Of a stretch of DNA of 64,000 nt, positions 8,463 through 16,708 are shown piece by piece. The position numbers and the translations under genes were made by a program. Within the stretch, counting starts at the first letter, position 1. The number at the start of each line of letters is the position of its first letter. The notes beneath the pieces were generated by a model. That model made no database searches, was not told where the DNA came from, and was given only the letters and a program-made list of their open reading frames with translations. The stretch covers positions 5,289,501 to 5,353,500 of the forward strand of contig CP107926.1 in NCBI GenBank assembly GCA_036015235.1. Direction: 5' to 3'. This DNA is from Streptomyces sp. NBC_00433. Lineage in GTDB: Bacteria > Actinomycetota > Actinomycetes > Streptomycetales > Streptomycetaceae.

Positions 8463-9179
8463 GTGACCACTCCCACCGCACAGCGCGTCGCCGTCGTCAC
8501 CGGCGCCAACCGGGGCCTGGGACTTGCCATCGCCACCGGTCTGGCGCGGCGGGGCCTCTGCGTCGTCCTGACCGCCCGCAGACTCCCGGACGCGGAGGCC
8601 GCTGCCGGGCCGCTCCGGGACGAGGGCCTGCTCGTAGAGGCGGGGGAACTGGACGTCACAGACCCCATCAGCGTCTTCCGGCTCTTCGCCGACGTGGGGC
8701 GCGACCTCGGCCGCCTGGACGTCCTGGTCAACAACGCCGGCGTCGCCATCGACCGCAACCGCCGACCTTCCGCCCACGACGTCGGCAAGATCCGGTCCAC
8801 CTTGGACGCCAACCTCGTCGGCCCCTGGCAGTGCTGCATGGAGGCCGTCCCCCTCATGCGGGAGGGTGGCTATGGACGGATCACCAACGTCAGCAGCCGG
8901 ATGGGAAGTCTTGCCCTGATGGAGTCGGCGGGCAGCCCGGCCTACCGGGTGTCAAAAGCCGCTCTCAACGCGCTGACCCGCGTCTTCGCCGCTGAGACCG
9001 GAGACGAGAACATCCTGGTCAACGCCGTGTCTCCCGGGACGGTCACGACACGCCTCAGCTACGGCTCGGCGAAGCAGACACCGGAGCAGGCGGCAGAGGA
9101 CCTCCTGTGGCTGAGCGAGCTTCCGGACGACGGCCCGACGGGGGAGTTCTTCCAGGGGCGAGAGCACCTCCCTTGGTAG
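8463..9179 (+). CDS. Short-chain dehydrogenase/reductase (module 2)
   Basis: A 238-residue classical SDR with TGANRGLGLA at the N-terminus, VNNAGVAI, catalytic NVSSRMGS and YRVSK. It resembles the SDR at 4375-5088 along its length, and like it directly follows a TPR-type regulator, here with a 4-base gap and GTG start. The intact catalytic residues of both copies argue that both are functional. The substrate is unknown. Confidence 0.9.
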   Translation: MTTPTAQRVAVVTGANRGLGLAIATGLARRGLCVVLTARRLPDAEAAAGPLRDEGLLVEAGELDVTDPISVFRLFADVGRDLGRLDVLVNNAGVAIDRNRRPSAHDVGKIRSTLDANLVGPWQCCMEAVPLMREGGYGRITNVSSRMGSLALMESAGSPAYRVSKAALNALTRVFAAETGDENILVNAVSPGTVTTRLSYGSAKQTPEQAAEDLLWLSELPDDGPTGEFFQGREHLPW

Positions 9180-9324
9180 ATGCCGGACCTGCGGCACCCT
9201 GCGGAACCCTTTGAACGCATCTGCACCCCGGTGCACACACGAAGCCGACAGCTTCGACCTTGGCGCCGCACGGGGACGGTGATGGTCTGGGGCTGCCGCG
9301 CCGACGATCCCCCGTATCGCCGGC

Positions 9325-10407
9325 GTGGCGTCCACCGTCCACTCCGGCTCAGCGCGTACACATAGGCGCTTGCGGATCGGCGTGGGCCAGCCCCCGACTC
9401 CTCTCGGGCAAGGCGCGCTCCCCGACCGGTTGCCGGTTCGCTACTGGTCCCCCGGGCAGGTCGCCGTGATCCCTCAGCGCCAAGGTCTTTCGCCTCTCGC
9501 CGCCGCGGTTCCTGCTGCCCCGGAACCCCTGGATCCGGATCGGGCCGACCGACGGCCTGTGAAGGTCGCCGGGCACTCCCCCCGCCAGGCACTGCACCGG
9601 CGGCTTGACCACCTGGCGGCTGTCGGGATCGACATGCAGGTCGCCATCCAGACCGAGTGGCTGCTCCCCCAGGAGATCCAGCTGCCGGGAGCGAATGGGA
9701 GGGCCGACGCGAGCGACTCTCCTGACCCGCTGGTGGACCTCCTCGTCTGTGTCATCGCCACCTTCGACGAGATCGGGCTGCCGGTGGACTCCGTGAGGAC
9801 CCGCTCGCACCCCCGGCGGATCGAGACGGCCATGCCGGCCCGCGAGCCGATGACGGCCTGCGACCAGCAGCACCTCTGCAGCCGGGCTCTTGCCGCGATC
9901 GGAGGCGACCCGCGCTGGTTCCCGTCCCACGCCGACCCCGGCGCAACCGTTCCGATGGGCGAGATGAGACTGCGCCTGCGCCTGTCGCACGACGACGGAG
10001 AGGTGTGCGTCGCAGCTGAGCACGCCATGATCGGGCTGCGCGAAGTGCTGCCCAATCTGGTCCAGCTGTACCTCGCCGGGGACGCCGAACCCGACGCAGG
10101 GAAGGACGGCGCGGCATTCGTAAAGGTCAGTCCCGTCAGACTCGGTGCCGACGCAGGGTTGGAAGTCCGCGTATCCGTCCCAGGGGCGGACCCTCACCTG
10201 CTGCTCGCTGCACTCATCGCCGGGGTTGTTCACGGTTTCGATCACGAGGACTTCCAGCACTCCGGCAGTGCCCGCACCGAGCTTGGGCCTATCGCCGACC
10301 CGAGCGCAGAACGAGATGCCTCCCTTGATCCGCGAGGTGCTGTCGGACACGACCGGTTAGACCACGGACTACCGGCAGCGACTTCGCCCCTTCGCGGTAT
10401 GCGTTGA
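9325..10407 (+). CDS. Glutamine-synthetase-like pseudoenzyme
   Basis: A 360-residue protein that can be aligned by eye with the intact ligase at 13037-14401. SPRQALHRRLDHLAAVGI matches APRQVLQDQIGRLAELGL; IGLPVDSVRTR matches GGLPVEAVKTE; GLEVRVSVPGADPHLL matches GLHLEIRLAGADANPYL. Most catalytic positions are changed. The ExE pair becomes Gln109/Glu111, the first Glu of the metal site (KTE) becomes Arg160, the HIH metal/ammonia motif becomes a basic RLRLR stretch, and the late active-site Arg becomes Ser. The N-terminal domain is also largely absent. The start (GTG 9325) is uncertain. Its role is probably regulatory or scaffolding, which is inference. Confidence 0.6.
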   Translation: MASTVHSGSARTHRRLRIGVGQPPTPLGQGALPDRLPVRYWSPGQVAVIPQRQGLSPLAAAVPAAPEPLDPDRADRRPVKVAGHSPRQALHRRLDHLAAVGIDMQVAIQTEWLLPQEIQLPGANGRADASDSPDPLVDLLVCVIATFDEIGLPVDSVRTRSHPRRIETAMPAREPMTACDQQHLCSRALAAIGGDPRWFPSHADPGATVPMGEMRLRLRLSHDDGEVCVAAEHAMIGLREVLPNLVQLYLAGDAEPDAGKDGAAFVKVSPVRLGADAGLEVRVSVPGADPHLLLAALIAGVVHGFDHEDFQHSGSARTELGPIADPSAERDASLDPRGAVGHDRLDHGLPAATSPLRGMR

Positions 10408-11444
10408 TGGCCGGCAATGAGGCGACGTACCGGCTCGCTCCCCACCCGGCAGGTCCTGACGGCGAGTTACGGGCAGCACTCGAAGAAGTGCGTATCGGCA
10501 GATGGGTCGCCATGCGGGATCTGCTCGCAAAGACCCGCACTCGCTGGGAGTTGCGGACGTCACGGTCCCAGGTCCTGGCAGCCGCGGCAGCTCGGTCGCA
10601 TGTTGTACGGGAGTGGCTGCTGGACGACCCCAGCGGGGCTGACGCCCTGATGATGCGGGCGCGAGTGGGCACCGAGCGGGTGCTGCGCGCCCACCGTTCC
10701 GGGCGGGACGGCACCGCGGAGTTGGCGGTGGAGGCACGGACGGCTGTGTGGGCCGCCGCCAGGGCGGCGCCGGATGACCCGGTGCCGTGGGTGTGCCTGC
10801 TGGCGTTGGCGCAGGTGGATCCGCGGCAGCTGGAGCCGGAACACCGGATGCCGGCGCCGGAGGAGATGCTGCCGCCCGGCCCGTGGCGGTTGCTGGCGGA
10901 GGTGCAGCGGCGGGATCCGTACAACCGCGAGGCGCATCACCGGGCACTGCAGTTCCTCTTGAACGCGCGGTCGGGAGGGTCGGCGCCGGCCCTGAACTTC
11001 GCGCACTGGGTCGGGGGATGGGTGCCGCTGGAGTCTGCCTCGGCCCTGCTCGTACTGCCCCTGTACGCCTATGCCCAGCACTACCGCGACAAGCGGGAGC
11101 GCGGCCGGTACGACGCGATCGGGCGGGCGCAGTGGACCCGTGAGCCATTGATCAATGACGTCCAGCGCGCGCTAGTGGGGTGGTTCGAGCGCTCGGTCCC
11201 CGCTGAGCGCTCGGTGCTGGACCTGAACCACCTGGCCCACGCCCTGTGGGCGGGCCGCCGCTACGCCGAGGCGGCCGAGGTGTTCGACGCCATCGGCCGG
11301 TACGCGACTGCCCAGCCGTGGAGTCTGGTCGCCGCGGAGCCGGGCGATCCGCAATCCGGCGTGGAGGAGTTTCTCAAGGCTCGCCGCCAGTGCCTGGCGG
11401 TGGCTGGCCCGGCGCGGGCGGGCCCGCGCACCTCGACCAACTGA
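10407..11444 (+). CDS. Unknown protein, helical-repeat type
   Basis: A 345-residue protein with no recognised catalytic motif. It is rich in Trp, Arg, Leu and Ala (for example REWLLDDPSGADALMMRARV and DDPVPWVCLLALAQVDPRQLEPEHRM) and reads as an alpha-helical repeat protein. I recall similar unnamed proteins in Streptomyces. The start overlaps the stop of the pseudoenzyme gene (TTGATG); ATG 10407 is preferred over TTG 10404. It is followed after 63 bases by the permease gene, so it is probably part of the same transcription unit. Confidence 0.65.
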   Translation: MAGNEATYRLAPHPAGPDGELRAALEEVRIGRWVAMRDLLAKTRTRWELRTSRSQVLAAAAARSHVVREWLLDDPSGADALMMRARVGTERVLRAHRSGRDGTAELAVEARTAVWAAARAAPDDPVPWVCLLALAQVDPRQLEPEHRMPAPEEMLPPGPWRLLAEVQRRDPYNREAHHRALQFLLNARSGGSAPALNFAHWVGGWVPLESASALLVLPLYAYAQHYRDKRERGRYDAIGRAQWTREPLINDVQRALVGWFERSVPAERSVLDLNHLAHALWAGRRYAEAAEVFDAIGRYATAQPWSLVAAEPGDPQSGVEEFLKARRQCLAVAGPARAGPRTSTN

Positions 11445-11507
11445 ACTTCACCGGCGACCCGTTGGGCCGCCGGCTTGTCCTGTCCTTTTTCCTTGGAAGG
11501 TTGTGCG

Positions 11508-13037
11508 ATGTCGCATGCTGAACGTGGCGCCGTCGAGTCGGCGCTGGACGATGACCACTTGCTCCGCCAGCTGGGATACGAGCCCGAACTGAGCCGGAGG
11601 ATGAGCGGCTTCGGCAACTTCGCCATCAGCTTCTCCGTGATCAGCGTTCTGTCCGGGTGCATGACGCTGTACGGGTTCGGGATGGCGACCGGTGGCCCGG
11701 CGGTGATGCTGTGGGGCTGGGTGTTCGTCGGGGCGATGGTGATGCTGGTCGGCGCGGCTCTGGCGGAGGTGACCAGCGCGTACCCGACCAGCGGGGCGCT
11801 GTTCGACATGGCCAACCGCCTGGGCGGTCCGCGGTGGGGCTGGTACACCGGCTGGCTCAACCTGCTGGGCCTGCTCGGGGCCATCGCCGGTATCGACTAC
11901 GGCTGCGCCCTGTTCGCGGGCGCTTTCGCCAACCTCCAGTGGGGCTTCATGCCCACGCCGGGGAAGACGATGCTGATCTACCTGGCGATCCTGCTACTGC
12001 ACGCCATATCGAACCTGTTCGGTGTGCGGCTGGTGACGATCCTCAACTCCGTCAGCGTGTGGTGGCACCTGACCGGCGTCGCGGTGATCGTCGGCGGCCT
12101 GGTGCTCGTACCGACCCACCACCAGTCTCCGCACTTCATGTTCACCACGTTCGTCAACGACACCGGGTGGTCGAGCAACTGGTACGTGCTGCTGATCGGA
12201 CTGCTCCTCGCGCAGTACACCTTCTGCGGCTACGACGCCTCCGCCCACCTGTCGGAGGAGACCACCAAAGCCCAGGTCAGCGCACCACGCGGCATCGTCC
12301 ACGCGATCGGCTGGTCGTGGATCGCGGGCTTCGTCCTGCTGGCCGGTCTGACCTACGCCATCCAGAGCTACGCCAGGACGCAAGGCACGGCGACCGGTGT
12401 GCCGCCGGCGCAGATCTTCCTCGACGCGCTCGGCTCCGGCGGTGCGAAGGCCCTGCTGCTCATCGTGATCGTTGCCCAGCTCTTCTGCGGGAACGCCGAG
12501 GTCGCCGCCTGCTCCCGGATGGTCTTCGCGTTCTCCCGCGATGGCGCGCTGCCAGGCTCGTCCATGTGGCGACGGGTCTCGGGCCGCACGGGCACACCGA
12601 CCCGGGCGGTGTGGCTGGCGGTCGCCGTGGCAGCGGTTCTGGCACTGCCCGCGCTCTACAGCACCGTCGCGTACGGCGCGGTCACCGCGATCAACGTCAT
12701 CGGCATCACCCCGGCGTACGCCATCCCCATCTACTTGCGTCTGCGCGCCGGGCGCAGGTTCCAGCGCGGTCCGTGGCACCTGGGCAGGTGGAGCAGACTG
12801 GTGGGCTGGGCGGCGGTGGTGTGGGTGGCGTTCGTGACGGTGCTGTTCTGCCTGCCGCAGACCAGGCCTGCGGGCCACCTGATAACCCTGTCCTCGTTTA
12901 ACTACGCCCCTGTCGCCCTTGTCGTCGTCCTGATCCTCGCTGCCGTCTGGTGGCGGACTGCCGGGCAGCGCACCTACGAGGCTGCGCAACTGGCCGGCGG
13001 CGAGGAGATGGCCCAGTACGCGGAAGGAATTGTGTGA
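11508..13037 (+). CDS. Amino acid/polyamine permease, APC family
   Basis: A 509-residue integral membrane protein with about 12 hydrophobic segments. The N-terminal consensus of the APC amino acid/amine permeases is present: LGYEPELSRRMSGFGNFAISFSVISVLSG, with the GxG-containing first helix. Family members import amino acids, GABA or amines. The ATG at 11508 has GGAAGG 7 bases upstream. The stop overlaps the ATG of the ligase gene (TGATG), so uptake and gamma-glutamylation of a substrate are probably linked, as in ethanolamine or polyamine use. The substrate itself is inference. Confidence 0.9.
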   Translation: MSHAERGAVESALDDDHLLRQLGYEPELSRRMSGFGNFAISFSVISVLSGCMTLYGFGMATGGPAVMLWGWVFVGAMVMLVGAALAEVTSAYPTSGALFDMANRLGGPRWGWYTGWLNLLGLLGAIAGIDYGCALFAGAFANLQWGFMPTPGKTMLIYLAILLLHAISNLFGVRLVTILNSVSVWWHLTGVAVIVGGLVLVPTHHQSPHFMFTTFVNDTGWSSNWYVLLIGLLLAQYTFCGYDASAHLSEETTKAQVSAPRGIVHAIGWSWIAGFVLLAGLTYAIQSYARTQGTATGVPPAQIFLDALGSGGAKALLLIVIVAQLFCGNAEVAACSRMVFAFSRDGALPGSSMWRRVSGRTGTPTRAVWLAVAVAAVLALPALYSTVAYGAVTAINVIGITPAYAIPIYLRLRAGRRFQRGPWHLGRWSRLVGWAAVVWVAFVTVLFCLPQTRPAGHLITLSSFNYAPVALVVVLILAAVWWRTAGQRTYEAAQLAGGEEMAQYAEGIV

Positions 13038-14401
13038 TGGGACCGCTCAGCCAGAAGATTCCGGGCGGCTTGATCACAGCCGACGAGCTCCGAGCGGCGG
13101 TCGCCGACGGCGAGGTCGAGACGGTAACGCTTGCCGTTGCGGACATGCAGGGGCGGCTGGTCGGCAAGCGCCACCAGGCTCGCGGTTTCGTCGAACGGTT
13201 GCTGACCGGCACCGCGGAGGCGTGCGCGTATCTCCTCGCCACCGACGTCGAGATGCGCCCCCTCCCCGGCTTCGGGGCGGCCTCGTGGGAGACCGGCTAC
13301 GGCGACATGCGGCTGGTCCCGGACCTCGGCACCCTGCGCCGCCTGCCCTGGCACGGCGGTGGTGCGCTGGTCCTCGCTGACGCCCAGGACTCCCACGGGC
13401 AACCGCTGGTCACGGCTCCCCGGCAGGTCCTGCAGGATCAGATCGGCCGGCTTGCCGAGCTGGGACTGACGGCCAAGGTCGGCCTGGAGACCGAATTCAC
13501 CGTCTACCGCGGCAGCTGCGAGCGGGTCCCGCACACCATGGAGCCGCTCACACCACGGAATCTCGACTACGCCCTTGTCCAGCCACTGGCCGTCGGTGAG
13601 TACCTCCACGAGATGGAAGAGCTCCTGACCGAAGGGGGGCTGCCGGTGGAAGCGGTCAAGACCGAGGCCGCACCCGGCCAGGTCGAGATCACCTTCCACT
13701 ATGGCGAGGCTCTGACGGCGGCAGACAACCACGCCGTGTTCAAGCACACCATTAAGACAGTCACCCCGTGGACGGAGAACAGCGCCACTTTCATGGCCGC
13801 CCCGGTCACCGGCGTCGGCAACGGGATGCACATCCACCTCTCGCTCTGGCGCGACGGCGACCGACCCGTCGTCCCGACCGAAGGCGGAGGCCTGTCCGCG
13901 ACGGGCGCCCACACGGTCGCCGGACTTGTAGAGGGCTTGCCCCGGCTGCTGCCGCTTCTGCTCCCGACGGCAAACTCCTACAAGCGGCTGCGCCCTCACT
14001 CGTTCGCACCCACCCGGGCCACTTGGGGATGGGACAACCGCACTTGCGCGGTACGCGTTACCGGCCACGGGAGCGGTCTCCACCTGGAGATCCGTCTTGC
14101 GGGAGCCGACGCCAATCCCTACCTCGCCATAGCTGCCGTGCTCGCTGCCTGCCGCTTCGGCATCACCCGCGAACTGCAACCGCCATCCGCGATCACCGGC
14201 AACGCCTACACCACCGACTCCCCTGCGCTGGCCTCCACAATCCAACCCGCCGTGGACGCCTTCCGCGACAGCGCGACCGCAGCAGACCTGCTCGGCAAGG
14301 AGGTGGTCGCGCATTACGCCACGGCAGCACAGATCGAATGCGATGTGGCCGCGACCCGCGTCACCGACATCGAACGCGACCGGGGGTTCCACGATGCATG
14401 A
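13037..14401 (+). CDS. Glutamine-synthetase-family ligase (gamma-glutamyl-amine ligase type)
   Basis: A 454-residue protein, about the length of GlnA-type ligases. It keeps the key motifs: GLETEF (Glu151 and Glu153), KTEAAPGQVEI (Glu210 and Glu217), GNGMHIHLS (His265 and His267), and HLEIRLAGADANPYL with the active-site Arg353. The NSYKRL and PTRATWGWDNR segments of the ATP and glutamate sites are also present. Members such as GlnA3, GlnA4 and PuuA add glutamate to polyamines or ethanolamine rather than ammonia. Coupling to a permease supports that type, but true glutamine synthesis is not excluded. No gamma-glutamyl hydrolase or aldehyde dehydrogenase lies next to it. Confidence 0.85.
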   Translation: MGPLSQKIPGGLITADELRAAVADGEVETVTLAVADMQGRLVGKRHQARGFVERLLTGTAEACAYLLATDVEMRPLPGFGAASWETGYGDMRLVPDLGTLRRLPWHGGGALVLADAQDSHGQPLVTAPRQVLQDQIGRLAELGLTAKVGLETEFTVYRGSCERVPHTMEPLTPRNLDYALVQPLAVGEYLHEMEELLTEGGLPVEAVKTEAAPGQVEITFHYGEALTAADNHAVFKHTIKTVTPWTENSATFMAAPVTGVGNGMHIHLSLWRDGDRPVVPTEGGGLSATGAHTVAGLVEGLPRLLPLLLPTANSYKRLRPHSFAPTRATWGWDNRTCAVRVTGHGSGLHLEIRLAGADANPYLAIAAVLAACRFGITRELQPPSAITGNAYTTDSPALASTIQPAVDAFRDSATAADLLGKEVVAHYATAAQIECDVAATRVTDIERDRGFHDA

Positions 14402-14541
14402 CCCTGGAAGCCGGCGCCGGAGGGTGGTCACGACCTCCCGCAGTCGAGGACTTGCTCAAGCGCCCCGACGACGGGCCGACGCGATGCGTACGGTGAGACG
14501 CTCCGCCGCCGTGGTGCCGGCAGGCCTAGAGGGTGGACCGC

Positions 14542-14696
14542 GTGGTTCATCGTTCTGTCGTTTTCGGGCCTCCCGAAGCGGCGGCGGTGCTCACCGGCTA
14601 CTGGGATGGGACCACAAGCGCGAAACCGTCGCGCGTATCCAGTCCCACCTCGGCGACGTCGAGGAACAACTGCTCCAGCTGACGACCGGCAGATAA
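14542..14696 (+). pseudogene. Small frame-disrupted coding remnant
   Basis: The 317 bases between the ligase and the exporter genes hold coding-like DNA split across two frames. A GTG at 14542 begins VVHRSVVFGPPEAAAVLTGYW, with GC-rich third positions. From about 14610 the frame ending at TAA 14694-14696 becomes the better one, giving RETVARIQSHLGDVEEQLL, an amphipathic helix. A single frameshift would join them into a protein of about 50 residues. No family is recognised. Read unshifted, the first frame ends in a Ser/Thr-rich tail with one Cys. Confidence 0.3.
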
Positions 14697-14718
14697 AACG
14701 GCGGAAGGCGGACACCTC

Positions 14719-16692
14719 ATGACGGAAAAGGCCCATTTAGGTTCTCAGCGGCAGAGCACGGAAAGCGAGCCTGGCAAGACCCGGACCTCGGTGCCGGAAG
14801 AGATGCGGCTCGAGTTCCCAGGGGATCGGCGGCTGGAGGCCGGTCACGCGATCACCTTGCGGGCGATGGCCCGTCGGCTTCCCCAACTGGTGGGCCGCGC
14901 ACTTCAGATGGCCTGGCATGTCGACCGCAACGCGGTGATCGCACTGCTGATCTGTCAGGTGCTGTCCGGGGTGCTGGAAGCGCTCGGGCTGCTGGCCCTG
15001 ACCGGCACCATCACCGCGGTCATTGCGTCAGGCCACATCGTCGAGCGCCTGCGCCAGGCCGCACCGTCTCTGGTGTTGCTCGCCTCGGCGGCCGGTGTTC
15101 GCGCGGTACTCGGCATTGCCGTCGGCGGGCTGTCGACCCGCCTGTCCCCCCGGATATCCCGGGAGGCGGAGCTGCGGCTGCTGGACGCGGCGACCCACGC
15201 GGAGCTGGCCGCGTACGACCACCCGGGCTTCAACGACCGCTGGGACGCGGCCGATCGGGGTGTCGAGGTCTCGCAGGACATGCTCAACCAGTCACAGAAC
15301 ATCCTGGCCTCGGCCGCTTCCCTGGTCGCCGCCTCGGCCGTCTTGACCAGCGTCCACCCGGTGCTGCTGCCTTTGCTCGTGCTTGCCGCGCTGCCGCAGG
15401 CGGTGGCCGGCGTGAAGGGAGCGCGGCTGACGTATCTGGCGTCGCTGGACACGATGAAGGACCGCCGCCTGCTGGGCATCCTGCGCTGGAACCTGGTCGA
15501 CAAGCAGAACGCCGACCAGATCCGCTCCGGCACCATGGCCGATTTTCTGCTCGGCCGCTACCGGGCTGCCGGCGCCCGCGTGGACGTCGCCACCGACCGT
15601 GCTGCCTGGCGCGCGGCGAAGATGTCGCTCATCGGCAGCCTGGCCGGGGGACTTGCCGCAGGCGTGGTCTGGGCCGCGCTGCTCTTCCTCATCGGCACCG
15701 GTCGCATCTCCGTCGCGTCCGCAGGTACCGCCACTTTCGCCCTGCGATCGGTTGCCGTCGGGCTGCACGGCATCGTCGGTTACGGCGCGATCATCTTCCG
15801 CACGGGGATGTACCTCGACGACTGGTCGGATTTCCTCGACGAAGCCGGTGGCCACCGCATCAATCGCGGCGAAGTCGTTCCCGCCGGACCGGAGGTCGTA
15901 CGGGCGAACCGGTTGTCGTACACCTACCCGCACGCCGACAAGCCCGCCCTGGACGGCATCACCCTCGAGGTGCGGCGCGGCGAAGTCCTCGCTCTGGTCG
16001 GTGAGAACGGCTCGGGCAAGACCACGTTGAGCAAGCTCCTGTCCGCCCTCTACCTTCCCACCAGCGGCAGCGTCACCTGGGACGGCGCCGACATCCGCGC
16101 CTTGGACGCGCACGCGGCCTGGGCTCGCGTCGCGGTCGTACCCCAGGACTACGCAAAGTGGCCGCTGACCGCACGCGACAACATCACCCTCGGCCAGCCG
16201 CTCCCGGGGGCCGACAGCACGGTACGGTCAGCGGCCGAGGCCTCCGGCGCCGATGAGGTCGTCACCGCACTGCGCTCGGGACTCGACACGCTGCTGGCCC
16301 GCGAGTGGTGGGGCGGCCAGGAACTGTCCGGCGGCCAGTGGCAGCGCATAGCCCTGGCCCGCGCCTTCCACCGGGACGCTGGCCTGCTCGTCCTGGACGA
16401 ACCCACCGCCGCTCTCGACTCCCGCGCCGAACACCGCATCTTCACCGGCTTGCGCCGTATCGCCGCCGACCACGCCGTCGTCCTGGTCACCCACCGTCTG
16501 ACGAACGTCGCCGTCGCCGACAAGATCGCCGTCCTCGACCGCGGCCGCATCGTCCAGTACGGCACCTTTACTCAGCTCCGCGACGCTCCTGGACTTTTCC
16601 ACGACCTGTGGATACTGCAGAACGACCGCGAGCCGACCGTCCCGGCCCAGGACAAGAACGGTGCACGCACTCAGGACGCAGTCCTCTTTTAA
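14719..16692 (+). CDS. ABC transporter, fused permease and ATPase (exporter type)
   Basis: A 657-residue half-transporter. The membrane domain (about residues 60-370) contains five or six hydrophobic segments; the ATPase domain follows. It has Walker A VGENGSGKTT, Q-loop VVPQDY, signature LSGGQWQR, Walker B LLVLDEPTAALD and H-loop VTHRL. All key residues are intact, so as a homodimer it should be active. Such exporters move peptides, lipids or drugs outward; its place at the end of the ligase cluster suggests export of a product. The gene directly precedes the mobilizable element. Confidence 0.9.
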   Translation: MTEKAHLGSQRQSTESEPGKTRTSVPEEMRLEFPGDRRLEAGHAITLRAMARRLPQLVGRALQMAWHVDRNAVIALLICQVLSGVLEALGLLALTGTITAVIASGHIVERLRQAAPSLVLLASAAGVRAVLGIAVGGLSTRLSPRISREAELRLLDAATHAELAAYDHPGFNDRWDAADRGVEVSQDMLNQSQNILASAASLVAASAVLTSVHPVLLPLLVLAALPQAVAGVKGARLTYLASLDTMKDRRLLGILRWNLVDKQNADQIRSGTMADFLLGRYRAAGARVDVATDRAAWRAAKMSLIGSLAGGLAAGVVWAALLFLIGTGRISVASAGTATFALRSVAVGLHGIVGYGAIIFRTGMYLDDWSDFLDEAGGHRINRGEVVPAGPEVVRANRLSYTYPHADKPALDGITLEVRRGEVLALVGENGSGKTTLSKLLSALYLPTSGSVTWDGADIRALDAHAAWARVAVVPQDYAKWPLTARDNITLGQPLPGADSTVRSAAEASGADEVVTALRSGLDTLLAREWWGGQELSGGQWQRIALARAFHRDAGLLVLDEPTAALDSRAEHRIFTGLRRIAADHAVVLVTHRLTNVAVADKIAVLDRGRIVQYGTFTQLRDAPGLFHDLWILQNDREPTVPAQDKNGARTQDAVLF

Positions 16693-16708
16693 ACGCCCCC
16701 CTCTGCAT

